Shown here: piece after piece, positions 1 through 11,422 of the stretch
How positions within the stretch are numbered: position 1 is the first letter of the stretch
Layout of the letters: every line of letters starts with the position of its first letter
Source: Pelargonium cotyledonis
Taxonomy: Eukaryota > Streptophyta > Magnoliopsida > Geraniales > Geraniaceae
Length of the DNA: 44,015 nt
Assembly (NCBI GenBank): GCA_036897625.1
Contig: JAYMTA010000083.1
Span: 1 to 44,015 of the forward strand
Direction: 5' to 3'
Position numbers and translations under genes: made by a program
Notes under the pieces: model-generated
The model's database searches: none
What the model saw: the letters and a program-made list of their open reading frames with translations, nothing else
What the model was told of the DNA's origin: nothing

Positions 1-342
1 TCCTCCAGAATCTGAAATAAAACAATTGTTATGTACATATATATACATCACACATAGAATAATTGATACGTTCATATAGAACTGATAAACGTAACACTTA
101 TATTTACCTGTGGTATGGGGAGTCTCTGAGCTATGTGTCGGAGCGGAAGAAGATGGAGATACAAAAGGGACCGGAGATCCCATATCCTGCAACCTACTAG
201 ATGAGGAGGTGGACCCTGAACCAACCTCATGAGTAGAAGGAGGTGGATGAGGTGTGGGCCCAAGCTCATGAGTAGGAAGGGGTGGATGAGGTGTGGGCAC
301 CGAAGTCACATCACTACGTAAACGCGGGTTTCTACCTGCCAT
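1..342 (-). CDS. 5' part of a transposon-associated protein (Ptta/En/Spm-like), truncated
   Basis: I read a first exon from the ATG at 342 down to 108, a GT donor at 107-106, and an acceptor AG at 13-12 that opens a second exon at 11-1. The junction keeps the frame. The first exon starts MAGRNPRLRSDV and is then low-complexity Pro/Ser/Thr/His, with two imperfect repeats of the type PTPHPPLPTHELG. This kind of N-terminus is common in plant proteins annotated as En/Spm-type transposase-associated. The conserved domains would lie beyond the left edge, so the family is inferred from composition only. A disordered leader of an unrelated gene is possible. The palindrome array at 879-998 lies upstream of its start and could belong to the same element. 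Confidence 0.45.
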   Translation of the reverse strand, partial: MAGRNPRLRSDVTSVPTPHPPLPTHELGPTPHPPPSTHEVGSGSTSSSSRLQDMGSPVPFVSPSSSAPTHSSETPHTTGKYKCYVYQFYMNVSIILCVMYIYVHNNCFISDSGG

Positions 343-878
343 GCACCCCTGACACCTGGTGGTACCACTCTACCAGGGATGGCGGCGGGTGCCTTGCCTG
401 GCCGTCTATTTGGAGGCATATCACCTCCCGACATCCTGTATTCTTACATATACATACAGAATATCATATGAGTAAAAAGTATTCTAATTAATAATAGTTT
501 GGGAACTCATGTTCCCAAAAGGAGAAAGAGGTTAAAGGAGCTTTTGATATCATTGAATTTCCTATGATTGTTTGATAAAAAAAGTTGTAAAAGGAGTTTG
601 AAAAGATATTTTAAATTGTAGATTGTTTCGTAAAATATTTTTGAAATGTATTTAGAAAATTGTAAATGATCAAATTACTCATAAATAATAAAATATATCA
701 TTTCTGATAATAATAATAATAATATTTTAACAAATTATAATTGATATGGGTCAAACAAGCAAACCCAACCATCTTTCTAAGCCCAAATGTACTAATAAAA
801 AATTTAAGCCCGACAAGCCCAAATAAATGCAACCCAATGAATAAAATTATAATTGAAATATATACCTATAATTTCAGA

Positions 879-998
879 GGTTGATCTGTAAATATGAGGT
901 CGACCAACATATTAAGGTTGACTTACAACACTAGAGGTCAACCTGCATATATTGGGTCGACCTTCTATGCTACTCACATAGAATTTCACAGGTCGACT
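879..998. repeat. Phased array of GGTCGACC-like palindromic octamers
   Basis: Octamers matching GGTYRAYY lie at 879 (GGTTGATC), 898 (GGTCGACC), 916 (GGTTGACT), 936 (GGTCAACC), 955 (GGTCGACC) and 991 (GGTCGACT). The start-to-start steps are 19, 18, 20, 19 and 36 nt, so the last step equals two periods with one site missing near 973. Sequence between the octamers is not conserved, which is unlike a simple minisatellite. It could be a decayed minisatellite or the subterminal repeat region of a CACTA-type element. Confidence 0.75.
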
Positions 999-1768
999 TT
1001 TAATGCTCCATCTTTACAAAAATAGGCGATGAATCAATGCTCCATCTATACTACAGTTAAGGGCAAATCAGATGAATTTATCAAATTTTTGAAGGGGCAA
1101 ATGTGAAAATATTTTACTGTCTCTCATCCTTCTGTCTCAAAATGAATGGGATCACTAACTTCACAGAAGTCACAGCAGAGGAGTCTAGGCAGGAGCTTCA
1201 ACCTCGAAGCTCCTTTTCTGCAAAAAAATTGGCGAACAATATGCTCCTGTGAAAGTCGACTGTATCTCATGTGGCAAAATCAAAAGGAGGCAAAAGGAGC
1301 TTTATCCTTGTTCCCGAACAAGCCTTAAAACCGTTTTCGCTTCAACTAAATGTAAAATCATACTTAATTGTTTAATATTGCGTTCAACCCGATTAACTCA
1401 TCTTCCCCAAATAAATGGACGAGGTCTTGTCACGTCAAATCAAACCAAATAAAAGTGTTTCATTAAAATATATCAATTCATATGCTATAAAAATCGGACT
1501 CAATTATTTATATGTCTAGGATATCTTATCATTTGAACTCAAAGATTAAAAAATCTTATATGTATCATATAATTCAATTAATTTATTAAATTATCGCTCA
1601 ACTTTCATCTGATCAAAGAAATCTTCTTTTATATTTTCAAATTAAGAGTTCGATTTGGTAACACTATCTCCTACTATAAAGGATGTGTGACAACATATTT
1701 AAGGAAGGTATGTGTTTGGGGAAAATGTCGAATTTTCAGCTAGAACTCATGTTCAGTTCCTGAAAGTC

Positions 1769-1830
1769 GTGGTGGTATAAGAGACCGGTAAGGTGCTAAA
1801 AATTCTAGCCCAGAGTTAAGAGATTGATAA
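1769..1830 (-). repeat. Dispersed repeat, copy 1 (diverged, inverted)
   Basis: The reverse complement of this stretch resembles the cores of the copies at 22490-22636 and 40962-41107. Shared parts include the run around TAGAATTTTTAGCACCTTAC followed by a GGTxTCTTATACCACCAC-like segment. Only about 60 bp align by eye. Confidence 0.5.
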
Positions 1831-1892
1831 TCAAACCAAATACAGTGAACGTTTTTCCTTCGGATTATGAAATATGACACAGAAGTTCGACC

Positions 1893-1991
1893 TGGGCTCT
1901 AAATTGAGTCACATGTGGAGCCCAGTTCCAAATAGAGAAGCCCAATGATATGGTGGGCCGGATCCATGAAACTGGTTTTTGCCTTATAAAA
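1893..1991 (+). promoter_or_regulatory. VHA-c promoter: four site II motifs and a TATA box
   Basis: TGGGCT occurs at 1893, AGCCCA at 1919 and 1939, and TGGGCC at 1954. A TATAAAA box lies at 1985-1991, about 150 bp before the VHA-c start codon. Clustered TGGGCY elements are a known mark of plant housekeeping promoters bound by TCP factors. The leader from about 2015 to 2141 contains no ATG. Confidence 0.65.
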
Positions 1992-2141
1992 TTAGTTGGC
2001 TGATTCTCTACCACGTCTCTTACCTCTTACACCTTCTGCAAAAACAATATCAGAGAGAGCAGCGATCGAAGAAAATCTCTGCAGATTTCAAGCTATATCT
2101 CTCACATCCAAACGACACCGTTCCATTTCCCTCCATCGCAA

Positions 2142-4021
2142 ATGTCTTCCTTCAGCGGCGATGAAACTGCTCCCTTCTTCGGCTTCCTCGGTGCCGCAGC
2201 CGCCCTCGTCTTCTCATGTAACCCATTCCGATCCATATTCTCTTTCTCAGTCGTAATGTGGATCTGTCTGATGTTTTCAGTTTTTTTTTTTTTCCTGGAA
2301 TTCGATTTTTTTTTTGATAATTCGGATCATGTGTTGCTTAGATTGTGTGAATTTTGTTCATCAAATCTTATTGAATTAGTTGAGCCAGGTGGGTTTTGAT
2401 TTTCTTGGGAATTTGATCTATATAATTCGTCAATTTTGGTACTTTATGATTATTCTTCGCATAGATTCTGAACGAATTCGCTATTGTTTTGGTGGATCTA
2501 ATATCGGATTTCGTATGTGAACTGATCTGACAATCTGCTTATTGGCTTTATTTGTTTGGTTGAATTCTTCCAATATTATATTGAATTTTTAAAAAAATAT
2601 GTTATGTTTTTTTTTTTTTTTTGACACAACAAATCACTCAAATGACCTTAATATAATCATTTTGATGTTTATCGGAAACTAGAATTACTAATTTTCATGG
2701 CTTGTTAGGTATGGGAGCTGCATATGGAACAGCCAAGAGTGGTGTTGGTGTGGCTTCAATGGGAGTGATGAGGCCTGAGCTGGTGATGAAATCTATTGTG
2801 CCTGTTGTTATGGCTGGTGTTTTGGGTATTTATGGGCTTATTATTGCTGTTATTATTAGTACCGGAATTAACCCCAAGGCCAAATCCTACTATCTTTTCG
2901 ATGGGTATGCTCATCTTTCATCTGGTCTTGCTTGTGGTCTTGCTGGGCTCTCTGCTGGAATGGCAATCGGGATTGTTGGTGATGCTGGTGTTAGGTATAA
3001 TTTCAAATCCCGCTGTTGTGTTAAGAAGCATGCTAATATGGATTTACATAATATTAACGAGTTATTTCTAGTTTATTGGGATTAGTAAAGTGAGATTATT
3101 GTCGCCTGCTTTTCGGATCAGTTAATGTCATTTGACATACATATATCCTGCATGACCTATCTTTTTTATCTGGTTATGTGCTTAGAGGCAGTGAAGTATG
3201 AAGCATTTCATTTGTTGGCCTTGCTTAAGATGAGATTTTGTGTTTAAGCTTCATACTTCTCTTTACATGTTCACTTTAGAATTGAAACTGTCTTTAGGTG
3301 TAGATGACACTAGGAGGATACTTAACTGATCATTATTGATGATTAATTACAATCTAGAGAATCATTTGAAAATGATAGGAAAATGTTGAAATGGGGACTT
3401 CCTTGATCCCAAAAATTTGATCATATCTCTATATTATTTATTGTGGTGAAAACATGCATATCTCCCATTCTCAAGGCCATTTCATTTTCGTGGGTTTCTA
3501 ATGCAGTGCCAAGATGTATTCTTGGGTCAATAATTGATTCAAGTGTCACTACATTATTAATTGAAAATTTTGAGTTCCAAGATATCAGTTTGTTTATTTG
3601 TTCAACCTTGGGGCTATTTAGATGTGACTCAAATTAAGGATAAAGATGAGAGAAACTTGTCATATTTGATCATAGTCTTCAATGCAGTGATCGTACCAGC
3701 TAATCTGGCCAGTACCAGTTATTTGATCATAGTCTTCTTTTGAGTGTTCTCTTATCATTTTTCGATAGAATGTGGCTACGTGAGATCAGTTTTTGATTGG
3801 TTTTTAGGTCATTTTGTATGCAACTCTGTTCGATTGCTTTGTTATAAACTTACATACCTTCATCGATATATGATGATTTGTTTTGCAGAGCAAATGCACA
3901 GCAGCCAAAACTTTTTGTTGGAATGATCCTTATCCTCATTTTTGCTGAAGCTTTGGCCCTCTACGGTCTCATTGTTGGCATCATCCTGTCTTCCCGAGCT
4001 GGCCAGTCCCGAGCAGACTGA
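2142..4021 (+). CDS. VHA-c: V-type proton ATPase 16-kDa proteolipid subunit c
   Basis: Exons 2142-2217, 2709-2994 and 3889-4021 join to 164 codons plus stop, the normal length for plant subunit c. The protein forms the proton-carrying c-ring of the vacuolar and endomembrane H+-ATPase Vo sector. Four hydrophobic helices are visible. The N-terminus is [20 protein letters not shown], and the fourth helix carries the essential proton-binding Glu (about residue 141, in [11 protein letters not shown]). The second exon covers helices 2 and 3, with the [20 protein letters not shown] loop and helix. Both introns split codons (Cys26 and Arg121). The frame reading on past 2994 to 3085 is intron read-through. 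The next gene on this strand is ADC, with no sign of shared transcription. The assignment is near certain. Confidence 0.97.
3193..3259. repeat. 12-bp perfect inverted repeat in VHA-c intron 2
   Basis: GAAGTATGAAGC at 3193-3204 pairs with GCTTCATACTTC at 3248-3259, with a 43-nt loop. The same intron has an 18-bp direct repeat (starts at 3663 and 3720, 57 bp apart). Both look like neutral intron structure. Confidence 0.6.
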
Positions 4022-5640
4022 GAAGGAAGTTATTTTACCTAATTTTCTTTTGTCACTTGTTGGAGTTACCAATGGGGGGATTATTTTTTATTTTTCTCAG
4101 GTTAGCAGCAGTTGGATGTCACATGTAGGGTTCTAAAAAATTCTACATTTGAACAGAACTGCTTTGCCAGTCTCTGCAGAATAAAAGCATTTTAACTTGG
4201 CCATTTGGTTTTTATCTGTCAATTTATTTTGCTTTCATATTTTCAGACAGAAACTATTGAACTTAAACCATATATGAGTTTAAATTGTTTGCTCATTTTT
4301 GAACATTTGCACTGTTTTAGTTAGAAGCAGAGCTCTGACCATTCTTCTTATTGTTTGTCTGAGTAACACTTTATTATATTGATTCAGTGCTCGAAATACA
4401 TTCTGGAACATCTCCAGCATACCAAAACACCTCCTATCCTTACAAAAAACTGGACATTGCAGGTAACTCATGAGTCAACTGATTCGCAGAGCGTTGTTAA
4501 TGCTTAAAACCATTAACAAGCGCTTTGACAATCCTATAGCAGTAGCTCTACCTTTCCAACCTCCGAACGAAGGAGCTTATTGAAGCAACACAATAATAGA
4601 TAACGCATCCAACTTCATATATCCTCCAAATTTGAAGTACAACATAAAACCAGACAGAAGATAACTAAAACAAACATGTGTTGAATCTCGATCTCCTTAT
4701 TTAGTTTACATCTCGCCTTATACACTTGGCGGTGGTTTGATTCTAAGCAATCGATGTTGAGATTTTTGTGTGCTAACACAATCAAATTAACCGGTTAAAA
4801 TGGGTGATATAGCTTATAACTATATAACTTCACTAGATGCAACCAATAGAAAGTTCCCTAACTTATAAGCCAAGGTCAATAATGAACGCATGAAAGCTAA
4901 TTGAAGTGGAGGTGACATGTAGTCAAATATGGTTAGTTGCGGGTAAAACTAGATTATCTTGTTCACAACAAATTCAGTTTAATTCAATGGTCTCTTTCAA
5001 TCATTTTCTAACTACTTTAAAGTCCTCCAACTTTAGTTACATGCTCACTAATTTGAATATCATACAAACTTTTATGGTCTGTCTTGTCACAAATGTTTCA
5101 AACATAATTCGGTTGCATCTCCATTCAACTCCATAGGATCATTCCTTAAAAATAAAAAAGTGCAACTTTCAATCAAATTGGCAAGTCAAGAAAAAAATTT
5201 CCCTACGCAAGCTCTGGCGTTGGTTGGTTGTGTGCAGTTTTTGACCAAATCAAGGTAGCCCTATCCCAGCCACATCCCATTCCCACCCTATATCTCACCT
5301 TTGTTGGTCCAGTTTTTGTTCTTTTTGAAACATTACATTAAGTACTCAAACTTGAGATAGATATATATATATATAGATAAACTGTAATATCAACAGTGTC
5401 CAATAAAAAACACATATACTCAAAGTTGAGGCACATTTCCAAATTAGAATACCAACGGTGACTCAAATGTTAAATAACGAATCATTTGAAGGCGAAAAAA
5501 CAAATCCTTGCGAACCCACCATCACATGGAATCTTCGCAGCCAGCGAATGGGACCCGCACTCTACAGCCACGCGGCAACTCGATGCAGATTAGTCGTTAC
5601 CAATAGAATATCGCAACAACCATAAATCTAAAATTTAAAT
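4022..5640. other. VHA-c 3' UTR and gene-free spacer to ADC
   Basis: An AATAAAAG polyadenylation-type signal lies near 4181, after the VHA-c stop. A short inverted repeat is at 4490-4524. I see no coding signal up to the ADC promoter. Confidence 0.6.
4490..4524. repeat. Imperfect inverted repeat with a short loop
   Basis: AGCGTTGTTAATG (4490-4502) faces CATTAACAAGCGCT (4511-4524) across an 8-nt spacer, with one extra base in the right arm. It lies about 470 bp beyond the VHA-c stop. It may be a remnant of a foldback element; no function is implied. Confidence 0.6.
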
Positions 5641-5661
5641 TGAATTGGATGATATTATCCA

Positions 5662-5709
5662 GGCCCAAAACCTGGCCCACAAAGGCCCAAAAGCTTCCCC
5701 TATATAATA
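5662..5709 (+). promoter_or_regulatory. ADC promoter: triple GGCCCA and TATA box
   Basis: GGCCCA occurs at 5662, 5674 and 5684, and a TATATAATA box at 5701-5709. Transcription should therefore begin near 5735, giving a leader of about 470 nt. The three close site II motifs suit steady expression in growing tissue. Confidence 0.65.
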
Positions 5710-5734
5710 AAACCCAAATTGGCGCTCATGCTAT

Positions 5735-6204
5735 TCTCGCTCATTCCGCTTTCTACGTCGTCGCAACCAACCCTAGCCTCTTTCTCTTCCAACAATTTCC
5801 CGCGCTTTCCGCGAAAATTTACAGACTTTCCTTTTCCCCAATTTCTGTTCTTCATCTCTATCGTTTGGGAAGTTTCTGTAGCTTAATCCTCCTCTCGTTC
5901 CCGTCGTTGTGTTCCGGTTTGTGTCAATTCCCCCGAAAAAGATTCTGCTGAGGTTAGGTGTGGGGATTTTTGGGATCGGTCGGGAAGAGAGCGGGCGGTT
6001 TTCCGGTTTCCATAGATCCTCAGACTGTTTCTTTTGAGGGGGTAGCCGGGGCCTAGGCCTAGGCCTCGGCGGGTTCTAAAGCCCCCACCTTCACGAACGC
6101 ATAGAAAAAAATCACATCAATTTTGTCATCACCATCTTCTTCATTTTTTTCGGTACTAATTTTTTTTGTATTTAATTCGTTAATCAACGATCGTTGAGTG
6201 AGAG
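5735..6204 (+). promoter_or_regulatory. Long AUG-free 5' leader of ADC with a GC-rich stem-loop
   Basis: I read every base from 5731 to 6204 and found no ATG; the first is the ADC start at 6205. About seven would be expected by chance in this length. A strong hairpin lies at 6038-6086. GGGGG (6038-6042) can pair with CCCCC (6082-6086), GCCG (6045-6048) with CGGC (6067-6070), and the core at 6050-6065 is the 16-bp palindrome GGCCTAGGCCTAGGCC. ADC is the entry step to putrescine, and polyamine genes are often controlled in translation, so the leader may be regulatory; that part is inference. Confidence 0.55.
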
Positions 6205-8346
6205 ATGCCGGCCCTGGCGTGTTGCGTGGATGCTGCCGTCGTTCCTTCCGGCTACGCTTTCGCCGGGGAAAGCACTCTTCCTGCGCTGGCCCATTTCGCC
6301 GGCGTATCTCCGACGACTTCTGACGCCGTCTCAAATTCACTGTGGTCACCGTCTCACTCTGCGGAGCTCTATAAGATCGATGCTTGGGGCGCGCCGTACT
6401 TCTCTGCCAACTTCTCCGGCAATATCTCCGTCCGACCATATGGCGATGAGACTCTGCCTCATCAGGAGATTGATCTGATGAAGATTGTGAAGAACGTCTC
6501 CGATCCGAAATCTGAGGGCGGGTTAGGGCTCCAGCTGCCCCTCATTGTGCGATTCCCGGATGTGCTCAAGAACCGGCTCGAGATGCTCCAGTCGGCTTTC
6601 GATTTCGCCGTCCAATCTCAGGGTTATGAAGCACATTACCAGGGTGTTTACCCGGTGAAATGCAACCAGGACCGGTTTGTTGTTGAAGACATCGTCAAGT
6701 TTGGATCCTCCTTTCGGTTTGGGCTTGAGGCTGGGTCCAAGCCTGAGCTCCTCCTCGCCATGAGCTGTTTGTGCAAAGGAAGCCCGGAGTCGCTTCTGGT
6801 CTGCAATGGCTTCAAGGATGCAGAGTACATTTCGCTCGCTCTGGTTGCGAGGAAGCTTGATCTGAATACAGTGATTGTCCTTGAGCAGGAGGAAGAGCTC
6901 GATTTGGTGATTGAATTGAGCAAGAAGCTTGCTGTTCGTCCAGTTATTGGGGTCCGAGCGAAGCTGAGGACCAAACATTCGGGTCATTTTGGGTCTACTT
7001 CGGGCGAGAAAGGTAAGTTTGGACTCACGACCACACAGATTCTACGCGTGGTGAAGAAGCTCGAGCTCGCGGGCATGCTTGATTGCATGCAATTGCTGCA
7101 TTTCCATATTGGATCACAGATCCCCTCGACGGAGCTGCTAGCCAATGGGGTGAATGAGGCGGCACAGCTATACTGCGAATTGGTCCGCCTTGGTGCTCAA
7201 ATGCATGTTATCGACGTAGGAGGAGGTCTTGGTATTGACTATGATGGATCAAAGTCAGGTGATTCTGATATCTCTGTATCATACGGGCTTGACGAGTATG
7301 CTTCTTCAGTTGTTCAGACTATCCGAGTTGTGTGTGACCGCAAGTCTGTGAAGCATCCGGTAATTGTCAGCGAAAGTGGCAGAGCCATAGTGTCTCATCA
7401 CTCAATTTTGATTTTTGAGGCTGTATCCTCGAATGTAGTTGATACTCCAACAATGACCTCTGCTGGGCTTCAGTACTTTGTTGAGGGTCTTACTGAGGAT
7501 GCTCGTACCGATTACCAGAATCTAACTGCGGCGGCTATTAAAGGCGAGTATGAGGCTTGTTTCATGTATGTTGATATGTTGAAGCAACGCTGTGTTGATC
7601 AATTCAAGGATGGAACTTTGGGTATTGAACAACTAGCTGCTGTAGATGCGCTCTGTGATTTAGCTTCCAAGGCAATTGGAGCTTCTGAGCCTGTTCGCAC
7701 ATACAATGTAAATCTGTCTGTTTTTACATCACTTCCTGATTACTGGGCTATTGGGCAGCTGTTTCCGATTGTCCCCATTCATCACCTGGACGAGCGGCCT
7801 GTGGTAAGGGGGATTTTATCAGATTTGACCTGTGACAGTGACGGGAAGGTAGATAAATTTATTGGTGGGGAGTCTAGTCTTCCGCTCCATGAGCTTGGTG
7901 AGGGCGGAGAAGGAATTGGTGGTGGGAGGTACTGTTTGGGGATGTTCTTGGGTGGGGCTTACCAGGAGGCGCTCGGTGGAGTTCATAACCTATTTGGTGG
8001 ACCAAGTGTGGTGCGTGTGTTGCAGAGCGATGGTCCTCACAGCTTTGCAGTCACACGTGCCATCCCAGGACCATCCAGTGGGGATGTCCTTCGAGCAACT
8101 CAGCATGAGCCCGAACTCATGTTCGAGACGCTCAAGCAACGCGTGGAAGAGTGTGGTGGGCAGGAGGATGATGCTATGTCTATTGCTGCTCTAGCAAGTG
8201 GTCTCGCTCAGTCCTTCCACAACATGCCTTATCTTGCGGCAGCATCTTCGTGTGGCTTGGCTACTTTGAACAATGGATTCTGTCATTGCAAGGAAGATGA
8301 TTCTGATGCTGGTGATGAGGACCAATGGTCTTACTGCTATTCTTGA
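6205..8346 (+). CDS. ADC: Arginine decarboxylase, intronless, 713 aa
   Basis: This enzyme converts arginine to agmatine and CO2, the first step of the plant agmatine route to putrescine. It is a PLP-dependent fold III enzyme of the biosynthetic (SpeA) type. The PLP-binding lysine is K152 in YPVKCNQ. Other landmarks are HFHIGSQ, the glycine loop GGGLG (about 339-343), [11 protein letters not shown], and the active-site cysteine in [12 protein letters not shown] (C543). The reading frame is uninterrupted, which is usual for plant ADC genes, and 713 codons is a normal plant length. The start is the first ATG of the leader and gives the typical [12 protein letters not shown]-terminus. Plant ADCs are often processed or plastid-associated; the variable N-terminal 90 residues fit that but do not prove it. 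VHA-c lies upstream on the same strand. Confidence 0.98.
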   Translation: MPALACCVDAAVVPSGYAFAGESTLPALAHFAGVSPTTSDAVSNSLWSPSHSAELYKIDAWGAPYFSANFSGNISVRPYGDETLPHQEIDLMKIVKNVSDPKSEGGLGLQLPLIVRFPDVLKNRLEMLQSAFDFAVQSQGYEAHYQGVYPVKCNQDRFVVEDIVKFGSSFRFGLEAGSKPELLLAMSCLCKGSPESLLVCNGFKDAEYISLALVARKLDLNTVIVLEQEEELDLVIELSKKLAVRPVIGVRAKLRTKHSGHFGSTSGEKGKFGLTTTQILRVVKKLELAGMLDCMQLLHFHIGSQIPSTELLANGVNEAAQLYCELVRLGAQMHVIDVGGGLGIDYDGSKSGDSDISVSYGLDEYASSVVQTIRVVCDRKSVKHPVIVSESGRAIVSHHSILIFEAVSSNVVDTPTMTSAGLQYFVEGLTEDARTDYQNLTAAAIKGEYEACFMYVDMLKQRCVDQFKDGTLGIEQLAAVDALCDLASKAIGASEPVRTYNVNLSVFTSLPDYWAIGQLFPIVPIHHLDERPVVRGILSDLTCDSDGKVDKFIGGESSLPLHELGEGGEGIGGGRYCLGMFLGGAYQEALGGVHNLFGGPSVVRVLQSDGPHSFAVTRAIPGPSSGDVLRATQHEPELMFETLKQRVEECGGQEDDAMSIAALASGLAQSFHNMPYLAAASSCGLATLNNGFCHCKEDDSDAGDEDQWSYCYS

Positions 8347-11300
8347 GATTAGTTAATTTATCATATTTTCATTCACCTCTATATGTTTGGTCTGTGACTG
8401 TCTTTTCAATTTTAGTTATTTTTTTCTATTTGAAATTGATAAAGAAACAGATGTAACATTGTCATTTACATTTGGCGGGAAAGGAGGGATGGGAAACTGA
8501 ATCCACCCTCTGTAAGTTCGACTCTTTTTAATGTCTCTTTTAGAAGATTTTCAGAATTTTTAGTTTTGAAACTTCACAGCTCTTTCAGTCAGCTTTGTTT
8601 TGTTGACATTCTTTGGGCGTATTTAATGTTATAAAAGTAAATTTATTTTGTTCATTTGTTTGGCGGTGGCCTTTTTTTCTTTTTTAAATTGAGCGCTTTA
8701 TTATTATTCATTGTTCACTTTGTGAGTAAGGCCTTCCCGGGCTGGTTCTTGGATTATGGCTGTTGTGTTGTGCACATTCTTATTAGGGGTAGGTTGCATA
8801 TTGAGATTCTGAAATCATTTTATGTGGGCCTTTGTTGGTTATTATTGTCTCTAGTGACATGCTAGTTTTGACATAGGAATCTTTAGTTGTAGAAAACAAT
8901 CGAGTGATTAGCGTAAGATCCGGAGAGGTTAGGTTGGCTAAGTTTTGATCTTACCATAAAAGTATGGATAAGAATTGAGTTGTTTGGAAGTGTAGAGAGT
9001 TTGTTGACCACAATGTCGAGTGCTTCCATGAAGCCTCAAAGACATATTGCGGTCAATATTGGTTGGACTTTGTGTCCTTAAAAAAAAAAGGATAAAAAGA
9101 TGGGATTGTGAAGGTTGAGAAACACAAAAATGTTTTGATTACTTGAATTACACACTTGACATTGAGTTGTGAGAGGTAGGAATGGTTGGGAAACTTATTA
9201 GACTAAGTTTATTGGTTTTTCTTTTGTTAAATTCATACAATATGAGTTGTCATTATCTTGATTCTTGAGTAGTTGCACACCATTGTTGAATCTGGAAAGC
9301 CAAGTTTGAATTGAAATACATATTCTTCTGATTATGTGTTGGAATATTTTGATGCATGGTTAAACTATGTTTGTGACTTTGAAGTCTTGACTCTTGGAAC
9401 ATGTTCTTATCTTGGATAGTAACATTACTAGGTACCCTTTGCTACTGTTGAACTTTCTGTTGCAATATATCATTGATGTTGACACTGTAGTACTAGCTAT
9501 ATTATAACAGGTTTGTTTGTTTGTTCACAAGATTCTTCATATTTTATTATTATCATGTTGACTTGGATTTTTCTACTGATGAGCTCAATGTGATGATTTT
9601 ATGCTTTGCTTCTCCTTTTACTTATCTTTTACCATCTTTTCATTTGAGGAGTCTGATAATACCAGTAATTTGCACTGCTTATTACTAGTTTTTTTTTTCT
9701 TTAGAACATTGGAGATAGTTATCATGTTTTGCATAGGTGCCATTAGCTAGTTGGGTGTGAGATGAATTAAAGAAGCCCGATTAATTCTGAGAGTTGTTCA
9801 TTTTAAAAATTGGATCAAGGCGAACATTGCATCTTCCATATGAAGTTCCTTGACATTGAGATTTTCTTAGGAATAAGTGCATTTTTCAGTTCATTTGGGA
9901 TTATACAGATTTCATTTTGGCTTCTTCTATTGCCATGGATTATCATTCTGTTGCAGTAATAGAGAGTTGCATATTTCTCTTGTATTGAAGACCTCAAATA
10001 TATGAATACTGTTTTGATTAGTTGGTATGTTGTCAATGCTGCATTCATAATTGATTGATTGATTTTCTTATTGCAGAATAGAAGTCCTCTAAACATTGAG
10101 GGGAGCATAATGTACTATGATTAGTCATTTTCAATACTAAAATTGATAAAATAACACTCGAGAGAACGTTAGATTACTTATTTATAAAGTGCGACTTAAG
10201 TTCAAGACTCCATATGAGATTTTGTAAGTTTTTTGTTCTTTCAAGACGAAATACATATCGCAAGTATACAAGAAGAAAATATGTACATTAAATCATCTTT
10301 TCTCTGACTTAGAATGATTCTCATCTTGTGTAAATATTGTTTTTCTTAACTAGTTAGGTATAAAATGTAAATATTATTCTTATAAAAGGTTAATGTCTTT
10401 TAAGTTTGTTTAATCCCATGATCATTAAAAAAATGCAAGAGTACTATATTAAGGTAACTAGTTTGTCATTGTATTTTTTTTTTTGAAATAGAAATCAAGA
10501 TACTCATTTTAAAATGAAAATAATAGAACATATACAGTGAAATAGAGATGTACGAACTCGATTTGTGAGTATACATACTTTCATCCTTACTAAGAGAAGG
10601 AGATCCATAATTTATAGAGATTTTTTTTTTTACTTTATATAATCTATGGCGTCTATTCAGATTTCTCAAAGTAAATTATTACTTTCGTGCCTCATGTGAA
10701 TTCCCAAGCACACACCAGAGTAGCAAAGCATGTTGGGCTAAACGGTTGATGTTTTTGGATTCCCTTTAAGGGCTTAGGTTCAAGTCTTTTTGCCGATGAT
10801 ATAAGGTGAAATTTATAAATTTAAGAAATGAGATAACAACTAATAGGATAACGCCTCCATTAGAATTTGATAAACACATGTCTTTACAAATTTACTGTCC
10901 CGTTGATTATAAAATACACACACACCAGAGTCTCCTACTAACATTGTGCTATAATTATGGGGTCTCCACCAATCAAAAAGTTATAAAGATCGAAGTCTCC
11001 AACCTCCAATAGCCCAACCTTTCAACTATGTCACTCAAAGACAAACTCTTAATATGCTCTTTGAATATGAGTCCGGGAGACGTACCAATTGAAATTTAAT
11101 AATTATCTAACTCAAATGCATACTAATTTACACTTAACGATGTGCTTCTCTTTCTCATGCCTGTGTTCAAAAGCTTGTCAATATGTATTATGCACCGATA
11201 AAATCATTTGTCCGTGTAGTAGTATTTTGTCTACTTACCTCACGCTCGATTTCATTTGTAAGTTTCACATTGATTACGATAACTTAGTTACCTCATTGTA

Positions 11301-11400
11301 CATCGCGGTATTATCATTATACGACGCTCTAATACGCATAATAATTTGGTATTTTCTATGAACAAGTTAGGCATAAATGCTAGTTAAGGCACTATGAACA
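8347..11400. other. ADC 3' UTR and 3-kb gene-free spacer
   Basis: The region is AT-rich with homopolymer runs. The longest open frames are 60-97 codons and show no domain or coding bias that I recognise. I saw no tRNA and no clear transposon ends. A stretch near 10735-10800 weakly resembles tRNA-derived repeat sequence and was not called. Confidence 0.5.
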
Positions 11401-11422
11401 TATTATGCTCAACAAGATCCAA

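Larger units (their letters stand above)
343..1880. other. Gene-free region upstream of VHA-c
   Basis: No ORF here has a recognisable domain. The stretch is AT-rich and holds the palindrome array (879-998) and one diverged copy of a dispersed repeat (about 1769-1830). The 60-69 codon frames at 1146-1452 look like chance. Confidence 0.6.

Noticed and set aside
879..998. CRISPR-like array
   Set aside because: The repeats are 8-nt palindromes with about 11-nt gaps in a plant nuclear region, far too short, and no cas genes are present.
5728..5886. 52-aa frame in the ADC upstream region as a uORF
   Set aside because: Its ATG (5728) is only about 20 bp past the TATA box and probably upstream of the transcription start, so it would not be in the mRNA.
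6059..6439. 126-codon minus-strand frame over the ADC start
   Set aside because: It is antisense to the ADC coding region and leader and has no recognisable domain.
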